From Branchinecta lynchi (lineage: Eukaryota > Arthropoda > Branchiopoda > Anostraca > Branchinectidae), in NCBI GenBank assembly GCA_023053575.1, contig JAKZAP010000104.1, forward strand, positions 117,214 to 181,213: DNA of 64,000 bases. Direction: 5' to 3'. Position numbers and translations under genes: made by a program. The notes beneath the pieces were generated by a model. The model made no database searches. It had not been told where the DNA came from and worked only from the letters and a program-made list of their open reading frames with translations. Shown piece by piece: positions 34,851 through 44,661 of this stretch (positions are counted from its first letter, which is position 1; each line of letters begins with the position of its first letter).

Positions 34851-37800
34851 CCTTATGGGAAAACAAACCTAGTGGGAAAACAAACCTTGTGGGGAAACAA
34901 ACCTTTCGGGAAAACCAACCTTTTGGGAAAACAAACCTTGTCGGAAAACAAACCTTGTGGGAAAACGAACCTTGTGGGAAAACAAACCTTATGGGAAAAC
35001 AAACCTTGTGGGGAAACAAACCTTGTGGGAAAACCAACCTTGCGGGAAAGCGAACCTCGTGGGAAAAACAACCTAGTGGGAAAACAAACCTTGTGAGAAA
35101 ACAAACCTTGTGGGAAAACCAACCTTATGGGGAAAGCAACCCTGCGGGAAAACCAACCTTGTGGGAAAACAAACCTTGTGGGAAAACAGACCTTGTGAGA
35201 AAACAATCCTTGTGGGAAAACAAACCTTGTGGGGAAACAAACCTTGCGGGAAAACTGACCTTGTGGGAAAACAGACCTTGCGGGAAAACCAACCTTGTGG
35301 GAAAACCAACCTTGTGGGGAAAGAAACCTTTCGGGAAAACCAACCTTGTGGGAAAACAAACCTTATGGGAAAACAAACCTTGTGGGAAAACAAACCTTGT
35401 GGGAAAATGAACCTTGTGGGAAAACAAACCTTATGGGAAAACAAACCTTGTGGGGAAACAAACCTTGTGGGAAAACCAACCTTGCGGGAAAGCGAACCTT
35501 TTGGGAAAACCAACACAGTGGGAAAACAAACCTTGTGGGAAAACCAACCTTGCGGGAAAACCAACCTTGGGGGAAAACAAAGCTTGGGGGAAAACAAACC
35601 TTGTGGGAAAACCAACCTCGTAGGAAAAACAACCTAGTGGGAAAACAAACCTTGTGAGAAAACAAACCTTGTGGGAAAACCAACCTTATGGGGAAAGCAA
35701 CCCTGCGGGAAAACCAACCTTGTGGGAAAACCAACCTTGTGGGAAAGCGAACCTTTTGGGAAAACCAACACAGTGGGAAAACAAACCTTGTGGGAAAACC
35801 AACCTTGCGGGAAATCCAACCTTGGGGGAAAACAAACCTTGTGGGAAAACAAACCTTGTGAGGAAACAAACCTAGTGGGAAAACAAACCTTGTGAGAAAA
35901 CAATCCTTGTGGGAAAACAAACCTGGTGGGGAAACATACCTTGCGGGAAAACTAACCTTGTGGGAAAACAAACCTTGCGGGAAAACCAACCTTGTGGGAA
36001 AACCAACCTTGTGGGGAAACAAACCTTTCGGGAAAACCAACCTTGTGGGAAAACAAACCTTATGGGAAAACAAACCTTGTGGGAAAACAAACCTTGTGGG
36101 AAAACAAACGTTGTGAGAAAACAAACCTTGTGGGGAAACAAACCTAGTGGGAAAACAAACCTTGTGAGAAAACAAACCTTGTGGGAAAACCAACCTTATG
36201 GGAAAACAAACCTAGTGGGAAAACAAACCTTGTGGGAAAACAAACCTTATGGGAAAACAAACCTTGTGGGAAAACAAACCTTGTGGGAAAACGAACCTTG
36301 TGGGAAAACAGACCTTATGGGAAAACAAACCTTGTGGGGAAACAAACCTTGTGGGAGAACCAACCTTGCGGGAAAGTGAACCTTTTGGGAAAACCAACAC
36401 AGTGGGAAAACAAACCTTGTGGGAAAACCAACCTTGCGGGAAAACCAACCTTGGGGGAAAACAAAGCTTGTGGGAAAACAAACCTTGTGAGAAAACAAAC
36501 CTTGTGGGGAAACAAACCTTGCGGGAAAACCAACCTTGTGGGAAAACCAACCTTGTGGGGAAACAAACCTTGTGAAAAAACAAACCTTGTGGGGAAACAA
36601 ACCTTGTGGGAAAACCAACCATGCGGGAAAACCAACCTTGGGGGAAAACAAAGCTTGTGGGAAAACAAACCTTGTGAGAAAACTAACCTTGTGGGAAAAC
36701 AAACCTTGCGGCAAAACCAACCTTGTGGGAAAACCAACCTTGTGGGGAAACAAACCTTTCGGGAAAACCAACCTTGTGAGAAAACAAACCTTGTGGGAAA
36801 ACCAACCTTATGGGGAAAGCAACCCTGCGGGAAAACCAACCTTGTGGGAAAACCAACCTTTTGGGAAAAACAACACAGTGGGAAAACAAACCTAGTGGGA
36901 AAACAAAAGTTGTGAGAAAACAATCCTTGTGGGAAAACAAACCTTGTGGGGAAACAAACCTTTCGGGAAAACCAACCTTGTGGGAAAACAAACCTTATGG
37001 GAAAACAAACCTTGTGGGAAAACAAACCTTATGGGAAAACAAACCTTGTGGGAAAACAAACCTTGTGGGAAAACAAACCTTGTGAGAAAACAAACCTTGT
37101 GGGGAAACAAACCTAGTGGGAAAACAAACCTTGTGAGAAAACAAACCTTGTGGGGAAACAAACCTTGCGGGAAAACTAACCTTGTGGGAAAACAAACCTT
37201 GCGGGAAAACCAACCTTGTGGGGAAACAAACCTTTCGGGAAAACCAACCTTGTGGGAAAACAAACCTTGTGGGAAAACAAACCCTGTGGGAAAACAAACC
37301 TTGTGGGAAAACAAACCTTGTGAGAAAACAAACCTTGTGGGGAAACAAACCTAGCGGGAAAACAAACCTTGTGAGAAAACAAACCTTGTGGGAAAACCAA
37401 CCTTATGGGAAAACAAACCTAGTGGGAAAACAAACCTTGTGGGGAAACAAACCTTTCGGGAAAACCAACCTTTTGGGAAAACAAACCTTGTGGGAAAACA
37501 AACCTTGTGGGAAAACGAACCTTGTGGGAAAACAAACCTTATGGGAAAACAAACCTTGAGGGGAAACAAACCTTGTGGGAAAACCAACCTTGCGGGAAAG
37601 CGAACCTTTTGGGAAAACCAACACAGTGGGAAAACAAACCTTGTGGGAAAACCAACCTTGCGGGAAAACCAACTTTGGGGGAAAACAAAGCTTGTGGGAA
37701 AACAAACCTTGTGGGAAAACCAACCTCGTGGGAAAAACAACCTAGTTGGAAAACAAACCTTGTGAGAAAACAAACCTTGTGGGAAAACCAACCTTATGGG

Positions 37801-38055
37801 GAAAGCAACCCTGCGGGAAAACCAACCTTGTAGGAAAACCAACCTTGTGGGAAAGCGACCCTTTTGGGAAAACCAACACAGTGGGAAAACAAACCTTGTG
37901 GGAAAACAAACCTTGTGAGAAAACAATCCTTGTGGGAAAACAAACCTTGTGGGGAAACAAACCTTGCGGGAAAACTAACCTTGTGGGAAAACAGACCTTG
38001 CGGGAAAACCAACCTTGTGGGAAAACAAACCTTGTGGGGAAACAAACCTTTCGGG
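34851..38055 (-). repeat. 17-bp satellite array, A orientation, between the retroelements
   Basis: About 190 monomers continuing the orientation and variant set of the central array. Monomer phase resumes at CCTTATGGG directly after the LINE, so the LINE split a pre-existing monomer. The segment 36480-37340 repeats the order of the 850-bp unit at 31240-32982. It ends in the monomer with TTTCGGG at 38055, where element B begins. Confidence 0.95.
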
Positions 38056-39091
38056 TGCTGTTCTGGGGAGGGAGAGTGGTAGGGGTTATTGAGGCGGGCC
38101 TTAACACCGGCGCCTCGCAAAAGACAGTTGTCTCGAGAAGATTTGACTCACTGCCAAAATGTGGCGGCGATATACGAGGGCACATTGGTGCTTCTGTCGT
38201 TGGTCGTAGTAAGAAAGATTCTGGGATAGGGTTGTCGAGGTGACAATAATTCGAGGCCCTTGGTGTTTGCGGCAGAAGTAGAGGCGCGTTACCCAGCGCT
38301 ACCAAGTCCAACGGTACTGAACATGGAGCAGATTGCTCCGTAATCGTTGCGATTGGGGGTAAAACCTGGCGTTCACTAGCCGGCACGGCAGGCAAATTTG
38401 TCGATTCAGCCTTGGTTTCTAATACCCATGGGGATCTTAACCTAGATCCCTCCAAACGGTCAAAATGGACGACCTGCGTCTTTGATCCGAACTTTTGGAT
38501 CTCATAATTCCGGCCTTCATTCATAACGCGAATAACGCGGTATGGTCCATCTGCGCGCTCTTTACGAAGTTTTGAACCTATACCAGGGGCAGGGGGGACT
38601 TTGAGAAAAACAATATCACCAGGCCTATGTGGGGTGAATTTTTCGCAATCTTTATCGTACTGGGATTTCTGCTTATGTTTTGAAACATGAATATTGGCAG
38701 AAATCTGGTCATGTGCTATTTTCATTCTGTTTAGGATCTCAGATTTGTAGTTCTCCATAGAATCATAAAACAGGCGACGTGGTGCCACATCGAAAAGGGA
38801 AGGCATGGGATCACGCAAAAACATAGCATAAAACGGGGTCTCCTTAGTAGACACGTTATGTGCGGTATTCAACCAAAATATCGCAAACGGCAAGTGTTCG
38901 TCCCAGTCATCTCGACTGGGGGAGAGGTACTGGGAAAGAATGTCTTTCACAGTCCGGTGCATTCTCTCGACCTGACCGTTGCAATTTGGACGGAAAGAAG
39001 TAGTGGTGAGGTGGTGCATGCTCATGACTTTCATAATTTCTTCAAACATTTTTTATGTGAAATTAGAGCCTCGATCTGTTAAAATCTGAAT
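38056..39091 (-). pseudogene. Element B: gypsy-type integrase, C-terminal half
   Basis: Encodes the second half of a DDE integrase, which joins retrotransposon cDNA to chromosomal DNA. Visible in order: TDRGSNFT with the second catalytic Asp (39074-39076); a TAA stop at 39053-39055; SFRPNCNGQVERMHRTVK with the catalytic Glu (38966-38968), exactly 35 codons after the Asp, as in the D,D-35-E signature; a DDWDEHLPFAIFWLNTA helix region; GDIVFLK; and a GPY/F module (GPYRVIRV ... VVHFDRLEG). About 130 proline- and serine-rich residues follow before the frame runs into satellite at 38056. The first catalytic Asp, zinc-binding domain, RT and protease are absent. One in-frame stop plus truncation at both ends make it a pseudogene. 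The ATG at 39047-39049 is internal, not a natural start. Confidence 0.88.
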
Positions 39092-39096
39092 CGTCC
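39086..39096 (-). other. Fusion point of elements A and B
   Basis: Reading the minus strand, the RT of element A runs to GHVVGNGEIRVTDD. At about 39091 the sequence becomes the integrase of element B (IQILTDRGSNFT) in a different reading frame. No satellite, target duplication or LTR lies between them. Confidence 0.75.
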
Positions 39097-42000
39097 GTCA
39101 CCCGAATTTCGCCATTCCCGACGACATGCCCGAGATATTCGACTCGTTCGAAACCGAAACGGCACTTCTTCGGATTCGCTGTCAAGCAAGCGTCGCGCAG
39201 CCTCCCTAAAACATCTTCTAAATGTGCTAAATGTTCCTCCCATGTTTCGCTGAACACGACTAAATCATCGTAGTAAGCGTCTGCATGATCATCAGCACCA
39301 TCCAGAATTTTATCCATGAGTTCTTGGAAGGTGGCGCCAGCGTCTCGGAGTCCGAATGGCATCCTTAGAAATTCGAAATGCCCGGAGTGGGTTACGAACG
39401 CTGTTTTCTCAATGCTTCCCGGATCCATGACTAGTTGAAAATACCCCTTAGTCATGTCTAAAACGCTGATATATTTGGCGCGACCTACGCGAGCGATTAG
39501 GTCGTCGATTCTCGGCATCAGATATGGGGTATTATTTATCGTGACCTTGTTCAGTTCCCTATAATCAACGCACAGACGGACAGACTTATCTTTCTTGGCC
39601 TCAAGGACAACTGGGAAACTCCAGTTACTGCGCGAACGTCGGACGATTCCTGCCTCTAGCATTCGTTTAACTTCTTCGTCGACCGCCTGCCTGCGGCTAA
39701 GAGGAATTCTGTAAGCCTGTTTTCGTATGGGTTTAGCATCCCCCGTATCTATGCTGTGAGTAGCGAGATCGGTTTTTCCCGGCAATTTGCTCAAAACACC
39801 CTCGTACTTTTCAAGCAGATCCTGTATTTGCTTGGTTTGTACGGTTGTTAACTGAGGACCTATGCTAACTTTTTCCGGACCCGATTGGTCTTCAGTCTCG
39901 AAAGTCGCTAACCTCGGTGGGGTTAGAACTTCGTCATCGTCCTCCGATAGGACAACGGAAAAATAGCATTGCCTTGGCTCATGGTATTTTCGTAGCAAAT
40001 TGACGTGAAGAACTTTTCTTTTCTTCTTTCCTTCGAAACCGGAAATAAGGTAATCTAACTTACCGATGCGCTTGGATACCACTAGAGGGCCAGTCCACTG
40101 GCGTTCCAATTTCGAACTGCCCGTCGGTTGTAAGACGAGGACTCTGTCCCCTTCCTCGAAATCGGGTTTTGGACCACGGCTGGGCTTGTATTTTGTCTGT
40201 CTAGCCGACGCCCCGTCGAACTTTCCCTTTAACACATCGTCGATCTTGTCGAGCCGAGCTCGGAGCTGTGAAAAACAATACGAGTTACTCGGAGCAATCC
40301 CGTTATTCTGTTCCGACGTGAAACTTTCTTTCGCGACCTCGAGTGGGCCTCGTGGATTTTTTCCGAAAACTACCTGGAAAGGCGAGAGACCCGTAGAAGC
40401 GTGCTTCGCTTCTCTGTACGCGAAAAGTATCGAGGGTAGCAGGCTATCCCAATTTTTCGGTTCGTTTGTCTGCGCGTGCGTTACGGAACTGGGTTTAGAT
40501 TTGACCCCGTTTAGCTTGAGCATTTCCAAAACGGTCTTGTTCATAAAATGACTGCCCTGATCATGAATCAGTTCGCGGGGGTAACCAAAACGGCCGAAAT
40601 ACGACTTCAGAACCTCGACTACTCTTTCGGCCTTGCAGGACCGGAGCGGGTACCCCTCAGGCCATTTAGAGTAGTAGTCGACAATGACGAGGAGCCAAAG
40701 GTTCCCCTTCTTACTTCGTTTGAGTGGTCCCACAAAATCCATACCTATTCGTTCGAATGGATAGCTCGCTTGCTCTATCGTGTGTATCGGCACTAGGTCA
40801 CGTTTTGTAGCCCGTGCTACCATTTGACAGTCTTCACACGCTTGGCAGTGTTTTGCCACATCCGAGTACAACTTAGGCCAGAAAAAATGACCTAGGATTT
40901 TAGAAACCGTTTTGTCTCGGCCTAAATGGCCACCCTCTGGAGAGTTATGTGCTAACTCCAGAACCTTCTGCCACTCGCATCGCGGTAGAACTAACTGGGA
41001 CGTAATTTCCCTGGTGCTCGGATCGTGTACCTTTCTAACTAAACGATTATCTTCAACCAAAAAACTTACCGTGTCGTTTTCGGTTTCTAGAGATTTCGCT
41101 TTCTTCCAGAGCGCCGATAGAGTCGGGTCAGACTGCTGCTCGTCTTCGAAACATGTCTGTACTCCCGCGTCTGTTGTTCGTGACTGCACTCTGGTGTTAT
41201 GTTGCTCTTTGTCCACCCGTCTCTCGCGCCTTGATTTTTTCGCCGCCTTAATTGTCTCCGAAAACAAGTCGTCCTCGAAGGAGGAGCCCACATTGCATTC
41301 GAGCTCGAACGAAGCCTCCGACTCCTCGCTTCTGTTCTCTGACAATTTACGCTTTCCCCAGACCGACTGACCTGAAAGAGCCCAGAAATCCTTAAAGTCT
41401 CTACCAAGGATTCCCTCGTAACGCAGCTTGTCCGAGACTGCAACCCGCAGTCTATTGGTGAACTTGCGCCCGTGTTCGGTTTGCATTTCCAACTCAACTT
41501 CCGCAGTTGGGTAAGTACGAAGATCTGAATGAACACATCCGATGCTAAACGTAGTATCTGTATTCAGCTTCGATCTATCTACTAAGTCGGACCTGACGAA
41601 AGTGACGTCACTACCGCTGTCGATCAGAAACGAAACTTCTCGTCCGTCTACCGAACCTGCAAATAATTGGGCTGATCCCTCGTTACTCAATTTTGCCGCC
41701 GAAATCGCGATTCCGTCTGTCGTATAGGACCAGAGCGCTACGTTCGCGGCTTTTCGCGTTCTCCTTGGACTCTCGCTTGAGTCGTTCAGTGGGCATTTAA
41801 TCTTATAATGGCCACTTTTCTTGCAAAGGAAACAAACCACTTCTTTACCTGTTTTCGAACCGGACTGCCTATCGTCCTCTCGTCGGACTTGTCCGCTTTT
41901 CGCCGTTGATTTTTTCCACGCTTCGGAAAAGTTCTCCGCCATTCCGACTGCGTCTTGTACCGTTCGGGGGTTACTCTGACGTAAGTAGAGTTCGAGTCCT

Positions 42001-42809
42001 GAAATACGTACGCTATTAATGAACTGTTCGAGAACAATTTTTTCGATATTTTCCGACATTTTTGCGTTTCCTGTCAGATCTGTTTCGCTAAGTTCCATCC
42101 ACTTCCTAGCGTAATGGCCTAGTTTATCCCCAAACTCTTGGAATGTCATAGACTCGGATTTAAGCAATTCTCGGAACTTTGTTCTATAAGAATCAGGCGT
42201 AATGCTGTATTTTTTCAAAATACTCGCTTTAACGGTCGCAAAACTCGCTAGTTGGACGGCGGTCAAACCTGCAATGGCTTCTAAGGCTTTACCGGACAAT
42301 AGAGGCATAAGCCTCACTACTTTCGCGTTATCGTCCCATGCGCATAACGTCGAAGTATTCTCGAATGCGGTCAGGAATGAGTCAATATCATCCCTTTCCG
42401 ACATTTTCTGGAGTGACGGCTCCCTCGGTTTATTTAATGACTGTAACAACGCTTGACGTTCTTGATTCAACTGCGAAATCTGAACATTGTGCGAATCGCG
42501 CATTGAGTCCAAAATCGTGTCGAATTTCGAAATTAGTGCGTTAACTGCGGCGAGGGTCGTCGTATCCCCTGTCGAAGACGCGTTTGTCTTAACGTCTGTC
42601 ATTTCGGTAGCTGTGGAACGATGCGTAAGGCTTTCGTCGAAGACGCTTTGAAAATCGGAATTACTGCTAGATTCGTACGCAACCTCAGAAGCGAACAGCT
42701 TCTGCGGAGAACCGCGTAATGGTACTAGTTCGTAATGTTTAGTTCCGTCTCTTACGGAAACAGATCTAGTCGTCGGTTTATTAACTACCTCCAGGTCTTC
42801 TCGTAACAC
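39092..42809 (-). pseudogene. Element A: Gmr1-like gypsy gag-PR-INT-RT polyprotein
   Basis: One uninterrupted frame of about 1,240 codons from ATG 42809. By residue: coiled, polar N-terminus (1-130); capsid-like region with a SCAN-like C-terminal segment (about 201-296, including EKIVLEQFINSV and GLELYLRQSNPRT); CX2CX4HX4C zinc knuckle (326-339); aspartic protease FLIDSGSDVTF (Asp 397); ILGRDF (467-472); integrase H2C2 zinc domain (His 621, His 628, Cys 658, Cys 661); integrase core with Asp 691 and Asp 750; integrase C-terminal module with WTGPLVVSKRIG and HVNLLRKYH (905-942); RT with VDYRELNKVT, LDMTKGYFQ (Asp 1118), MPFGL and YYDD (1179-1182), to YLGHVVG (1225-1231). Integrase before RT is the copia-like order of Gmr1-type gypsy elements. 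Two lesions: the catalytic integrase Glu is deleted near residue 782, and RNase H is lost at the fusion with element B. gag and pol share one frame. Confidence 0.9.
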
Positions 42810-42885
42810 GAAACTAACTTAAAAATACGAATTTACCGTACCTCTCCGATCTCCCAGGTTCACTAATCCAACTTCCGCTGAATCA
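42810..42885 (-). other. Element A leader between primer site and gag
   Basis: About 75 bp of non-satellite sequence upstream of the first ATG, where a retrotransposon untranslated leader should lie. No open frame or structure stands out. Confidence 0.5.
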
Positions 42886-42888
42886 CCA
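42875..42888 (-). other. Putative primer-binding site
   Basis: One base after the putative LTR, the minus strand reads TGGTGATTCAGCGG. A TGG-initial site directly after the LTR is how most LTR elements pair with the CCA end of a tRNA. I cannot assign the tRNA by eye. Confidence 0.45.
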
Positions 42889-42889
42889 G

Positions 42890-43083
42890 TGTGAAAGTTC
42901 TTCCTAACTCTAAACGCTAAGAGACCTTCCTAGTGCAAAGCCTAACTTTATTCTGACGATAATTCATAACAACATACAAAACAACACTTAATTCATTCTA
43001 CTGGCCGGCGCCCCTCGATCCCTTGAGACGCCGGATCGACGCTTGCCCGCGAGGGGCTACGAACTGTGACGAAACTGTCACAG
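42890..43083 (-). repeat. Putative 5' LTR of element A (194 bp)
   Basis: On the minus strand the segment begins TGTGACAG and ends CTTTCACA, giving TG...CA ends with a 5-bp terminal inverted repeat TGTGA/TCACA. It contains AATAAA (42947-42952) and a GC-rich inverted repeat with arms GCCCCTCG (43010-43017) and CGAGGGGC (43050-43057). A primer-like site follows. No second LTR is present to confirm the length, since the downstream half of the element is replaced by element B. Confidence 0.55.
42947..42952 (-). promoter_or_regulatory. AATAAA in the putative LTR
   Basis: TTTATT on + reads AATAAA on the element strand, about 60 bp before the putative LTR end, a usual place for the R-region processing signal. 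Confidence 0.4.
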
Positions 43084-43085
43084 TT
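43062..43085. repeat. Short palindrome at the LTR/satellite border
   Basis: AACTGTGAC (43062-43070), 6-bp loop GAAACT, GTCACAGTT (43077-43085): perfect 9-bp arms. The right arm spans the junction and its last bases (GTT) can equally belong to the first satellite monomer. Confidence 0.7.
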
Positions 43086-44510
43086 GGTTTTCCCACAAGG
43101 TTTGTTTTCCTACAAGGTTTGTTTTCCCCCAAGGTTGGTTTTCCCGCCAGGTTGGTTTTCCCACAAGGTTTGTTCTCCCACTGTGTTGGTTTTCCCAAAA
43201 GGTTCGCTTTCCCGCAAGGTTGGTTTTCCCAAAAGGTTTGTTTCCCCACAAGGTTTGTTTTCCCACAAGGTTTGTTTTCCCACAAGGTTTGTTTTCCCAC
43301 AAGGTTTGTTTTCCCACAAGGTTGGTTTTCCCGAAAGGTTTGTTTCCCCACAAGGTTTGTTTTCCCACTAGGTTTGTTTTTCCACTAGGTTGGTTGTCCC
43401 ACAAGGTTGGTTTACCCGAAAATTTTGTTTCCCCACATGGTTTGTCTTTCCCACTAGGTTTGTTTTCCCATAAAGTTGGTTTTCCCACAAGTTTTGTTTT
43501 CTCACAAGGTTTGTTTTCCCACTAGGTTGGGTTTCCCACAAGGTTTGTTTTCCCACAAGATTTGTTTTCCCCCAAGGTTGGTTTTCCCGCAAGGTTAGTT
43601 TTCCCACAAGGTTGGTTTTCCCACACGGTTAGTTTTCTCACAAGGTTTGTTTTCCCACAAGATTTGTTTTCCCACTAGGTTGGTTTTCCCACAAGGTTGG
43701 TTTTCCCTCAAGGTTAGTTTTAAAACAAGGCTGGTTTTCCCACAAGGTTTGTTTCCCCACAAGGTTTGTTTTCCCACAAGGTTTGTTTTTCCACAAGGTT
43801 TGTTTTCCCACTGTGTTGGTTTTCCCAAAAGTTTCGCTTTCCCACAAGGTTGGTTTTCCCACAAGGTTGGTTTTCCCGCAGGGTTTCTTTCCCCATAAGG
43901 TTGGTTTTCCCACAAGGTTTGTTTTCTCACAAGGTTTGTTTTCCCACTAGGTTGTTTTTCCCACTAGGTTGGTTTTCCCACAAGGTTTGTTTTCCCACAA
44001 GGTTTTTTTTCCCCCAAGGTTGGTTTTCCCGCCAGTTTGGTTTTCCCACAAGGTTTGTTCTCCCACTGTGTTGGTTTTCCCAAAAGGTTCACTTTCCCGC
44101 AAGGTTGGTTTTCCCAAAAGGTTAGTTTTCCCACAAGGTTTGTTTTCCCCCAAGGTTGGTTTTCCCGCAAAGTTGATTTTCCCACAAGGTTGGTTTTCCC
44201 ACAAGGTTTGTTTTCCCACTAGGTTTGTTTTCCCACAAGATTTGTTTTTCCACTAGGTTGGTTTACCCACAAGGTTGGTTTTCCCACAAGGTTAGTTTTC
44301 TCACAAGGTTGGTTTTCCCACAAGGTTTGTTTCCCCATCAGGTTTGTTTTCCCACAAGGTTTGTTTTCCCACAAGGTTTGTTTTCCCACAAGGTTTGTTT
44401 TCCCACAAGGTTGGTTTTCCCGCAGGGTTTGTTTTCCCAAAAGGTTAGGGTTTGTCTCCCCACAAGGTTTGTTTTCCCACAAGGTTTGTTTTCCCACTGT
44501 TTTGGTTTTC
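43084..44510 (+). repeat. 17-bp satellite array, T orientation (short middle segment)
   Basis: About 84 monomers in the same orientation as 1-10449 and opposite to both neighbouring arrays. It is more diverged than the rest: TTTTAAAACAAGG, TTACCCGAAAATTTTG, TTTGTCTTTCCCAC, GGTTAGGGTTTG and CCCGCCAGG variants are scattered through it. No gene-like signal. Confidence 0.95.
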
Positions 44511-44521
44511 TAACCTAAACT
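44508..44521. other. Satellite orientation switch T to A (second)
   Basis: The T-oriented GTTTTGGTTTTC ends at about 44510, TAACCTAAAC (44511-44520) links, and A-oriented TAACCTTGTGGG starts at 44521. The linker is not a normal monomer. AACC-type pieces on both sides suggest a microhomology or fold-back joint. Confidence 0.85.
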
Positions 44522-44661
44522 AACCTTGTGGGAAAACAAACCTTGCGGGAATACTAACCTTGTGGGAAAACAAACCCTGTGGGAAAACCAACCTTGTGGG
44601 AAAACCAACCTTGTGGGGAAACAAACCTTTCGGGAAAACCAACCTTGTGGGAAAAAAAACC

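Larger units (their letters stand above)
38056..43083 (-). mobile_element. Chimeric LTR-retrotransposon block (elements B and A fused)
   Basis: Five kb of minus-strand LTR-retrotransposon sequence between two satellite arrays of opposite orientation. Transcription order from 43083 is: putative LTR, primer site, gag, protease, integrase, RT of element A; then, at about 39091, a switch into the C-terminal integrase of a second gypsy-type element B, ending at the satellite at 38056. No RNase H, 3' LTR or second copy of the LTR is visible, so neither element is complete or autonomous. Confidence 0.85.

Noticed and set aside
38065..38098. G-rich tract at the end of element B as polypurine tract or G-quadruplex
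   Set aside because: The purines are on the + strand whereas the element is on minus, so it cannot be the element's polypurine tract. G runs are separated by loops of 9-10 bases, so quadruplex potential is weak.
40066..41370. Plus-strand frames across element A (for example 40066-40551 and 40912-41370)
   Set aside because: Antisense to an uninterrupted gag-pol frame with clear domains. No independent support.
44440..44520. Telomere-like pieces (GGTTAGGG near 44444, CTAACCTAAAC at 44510-44520)
   Set aside because: Single occurrences formed by monomer slippage and a junction. No tandem TTAGGG or TTAGG array.
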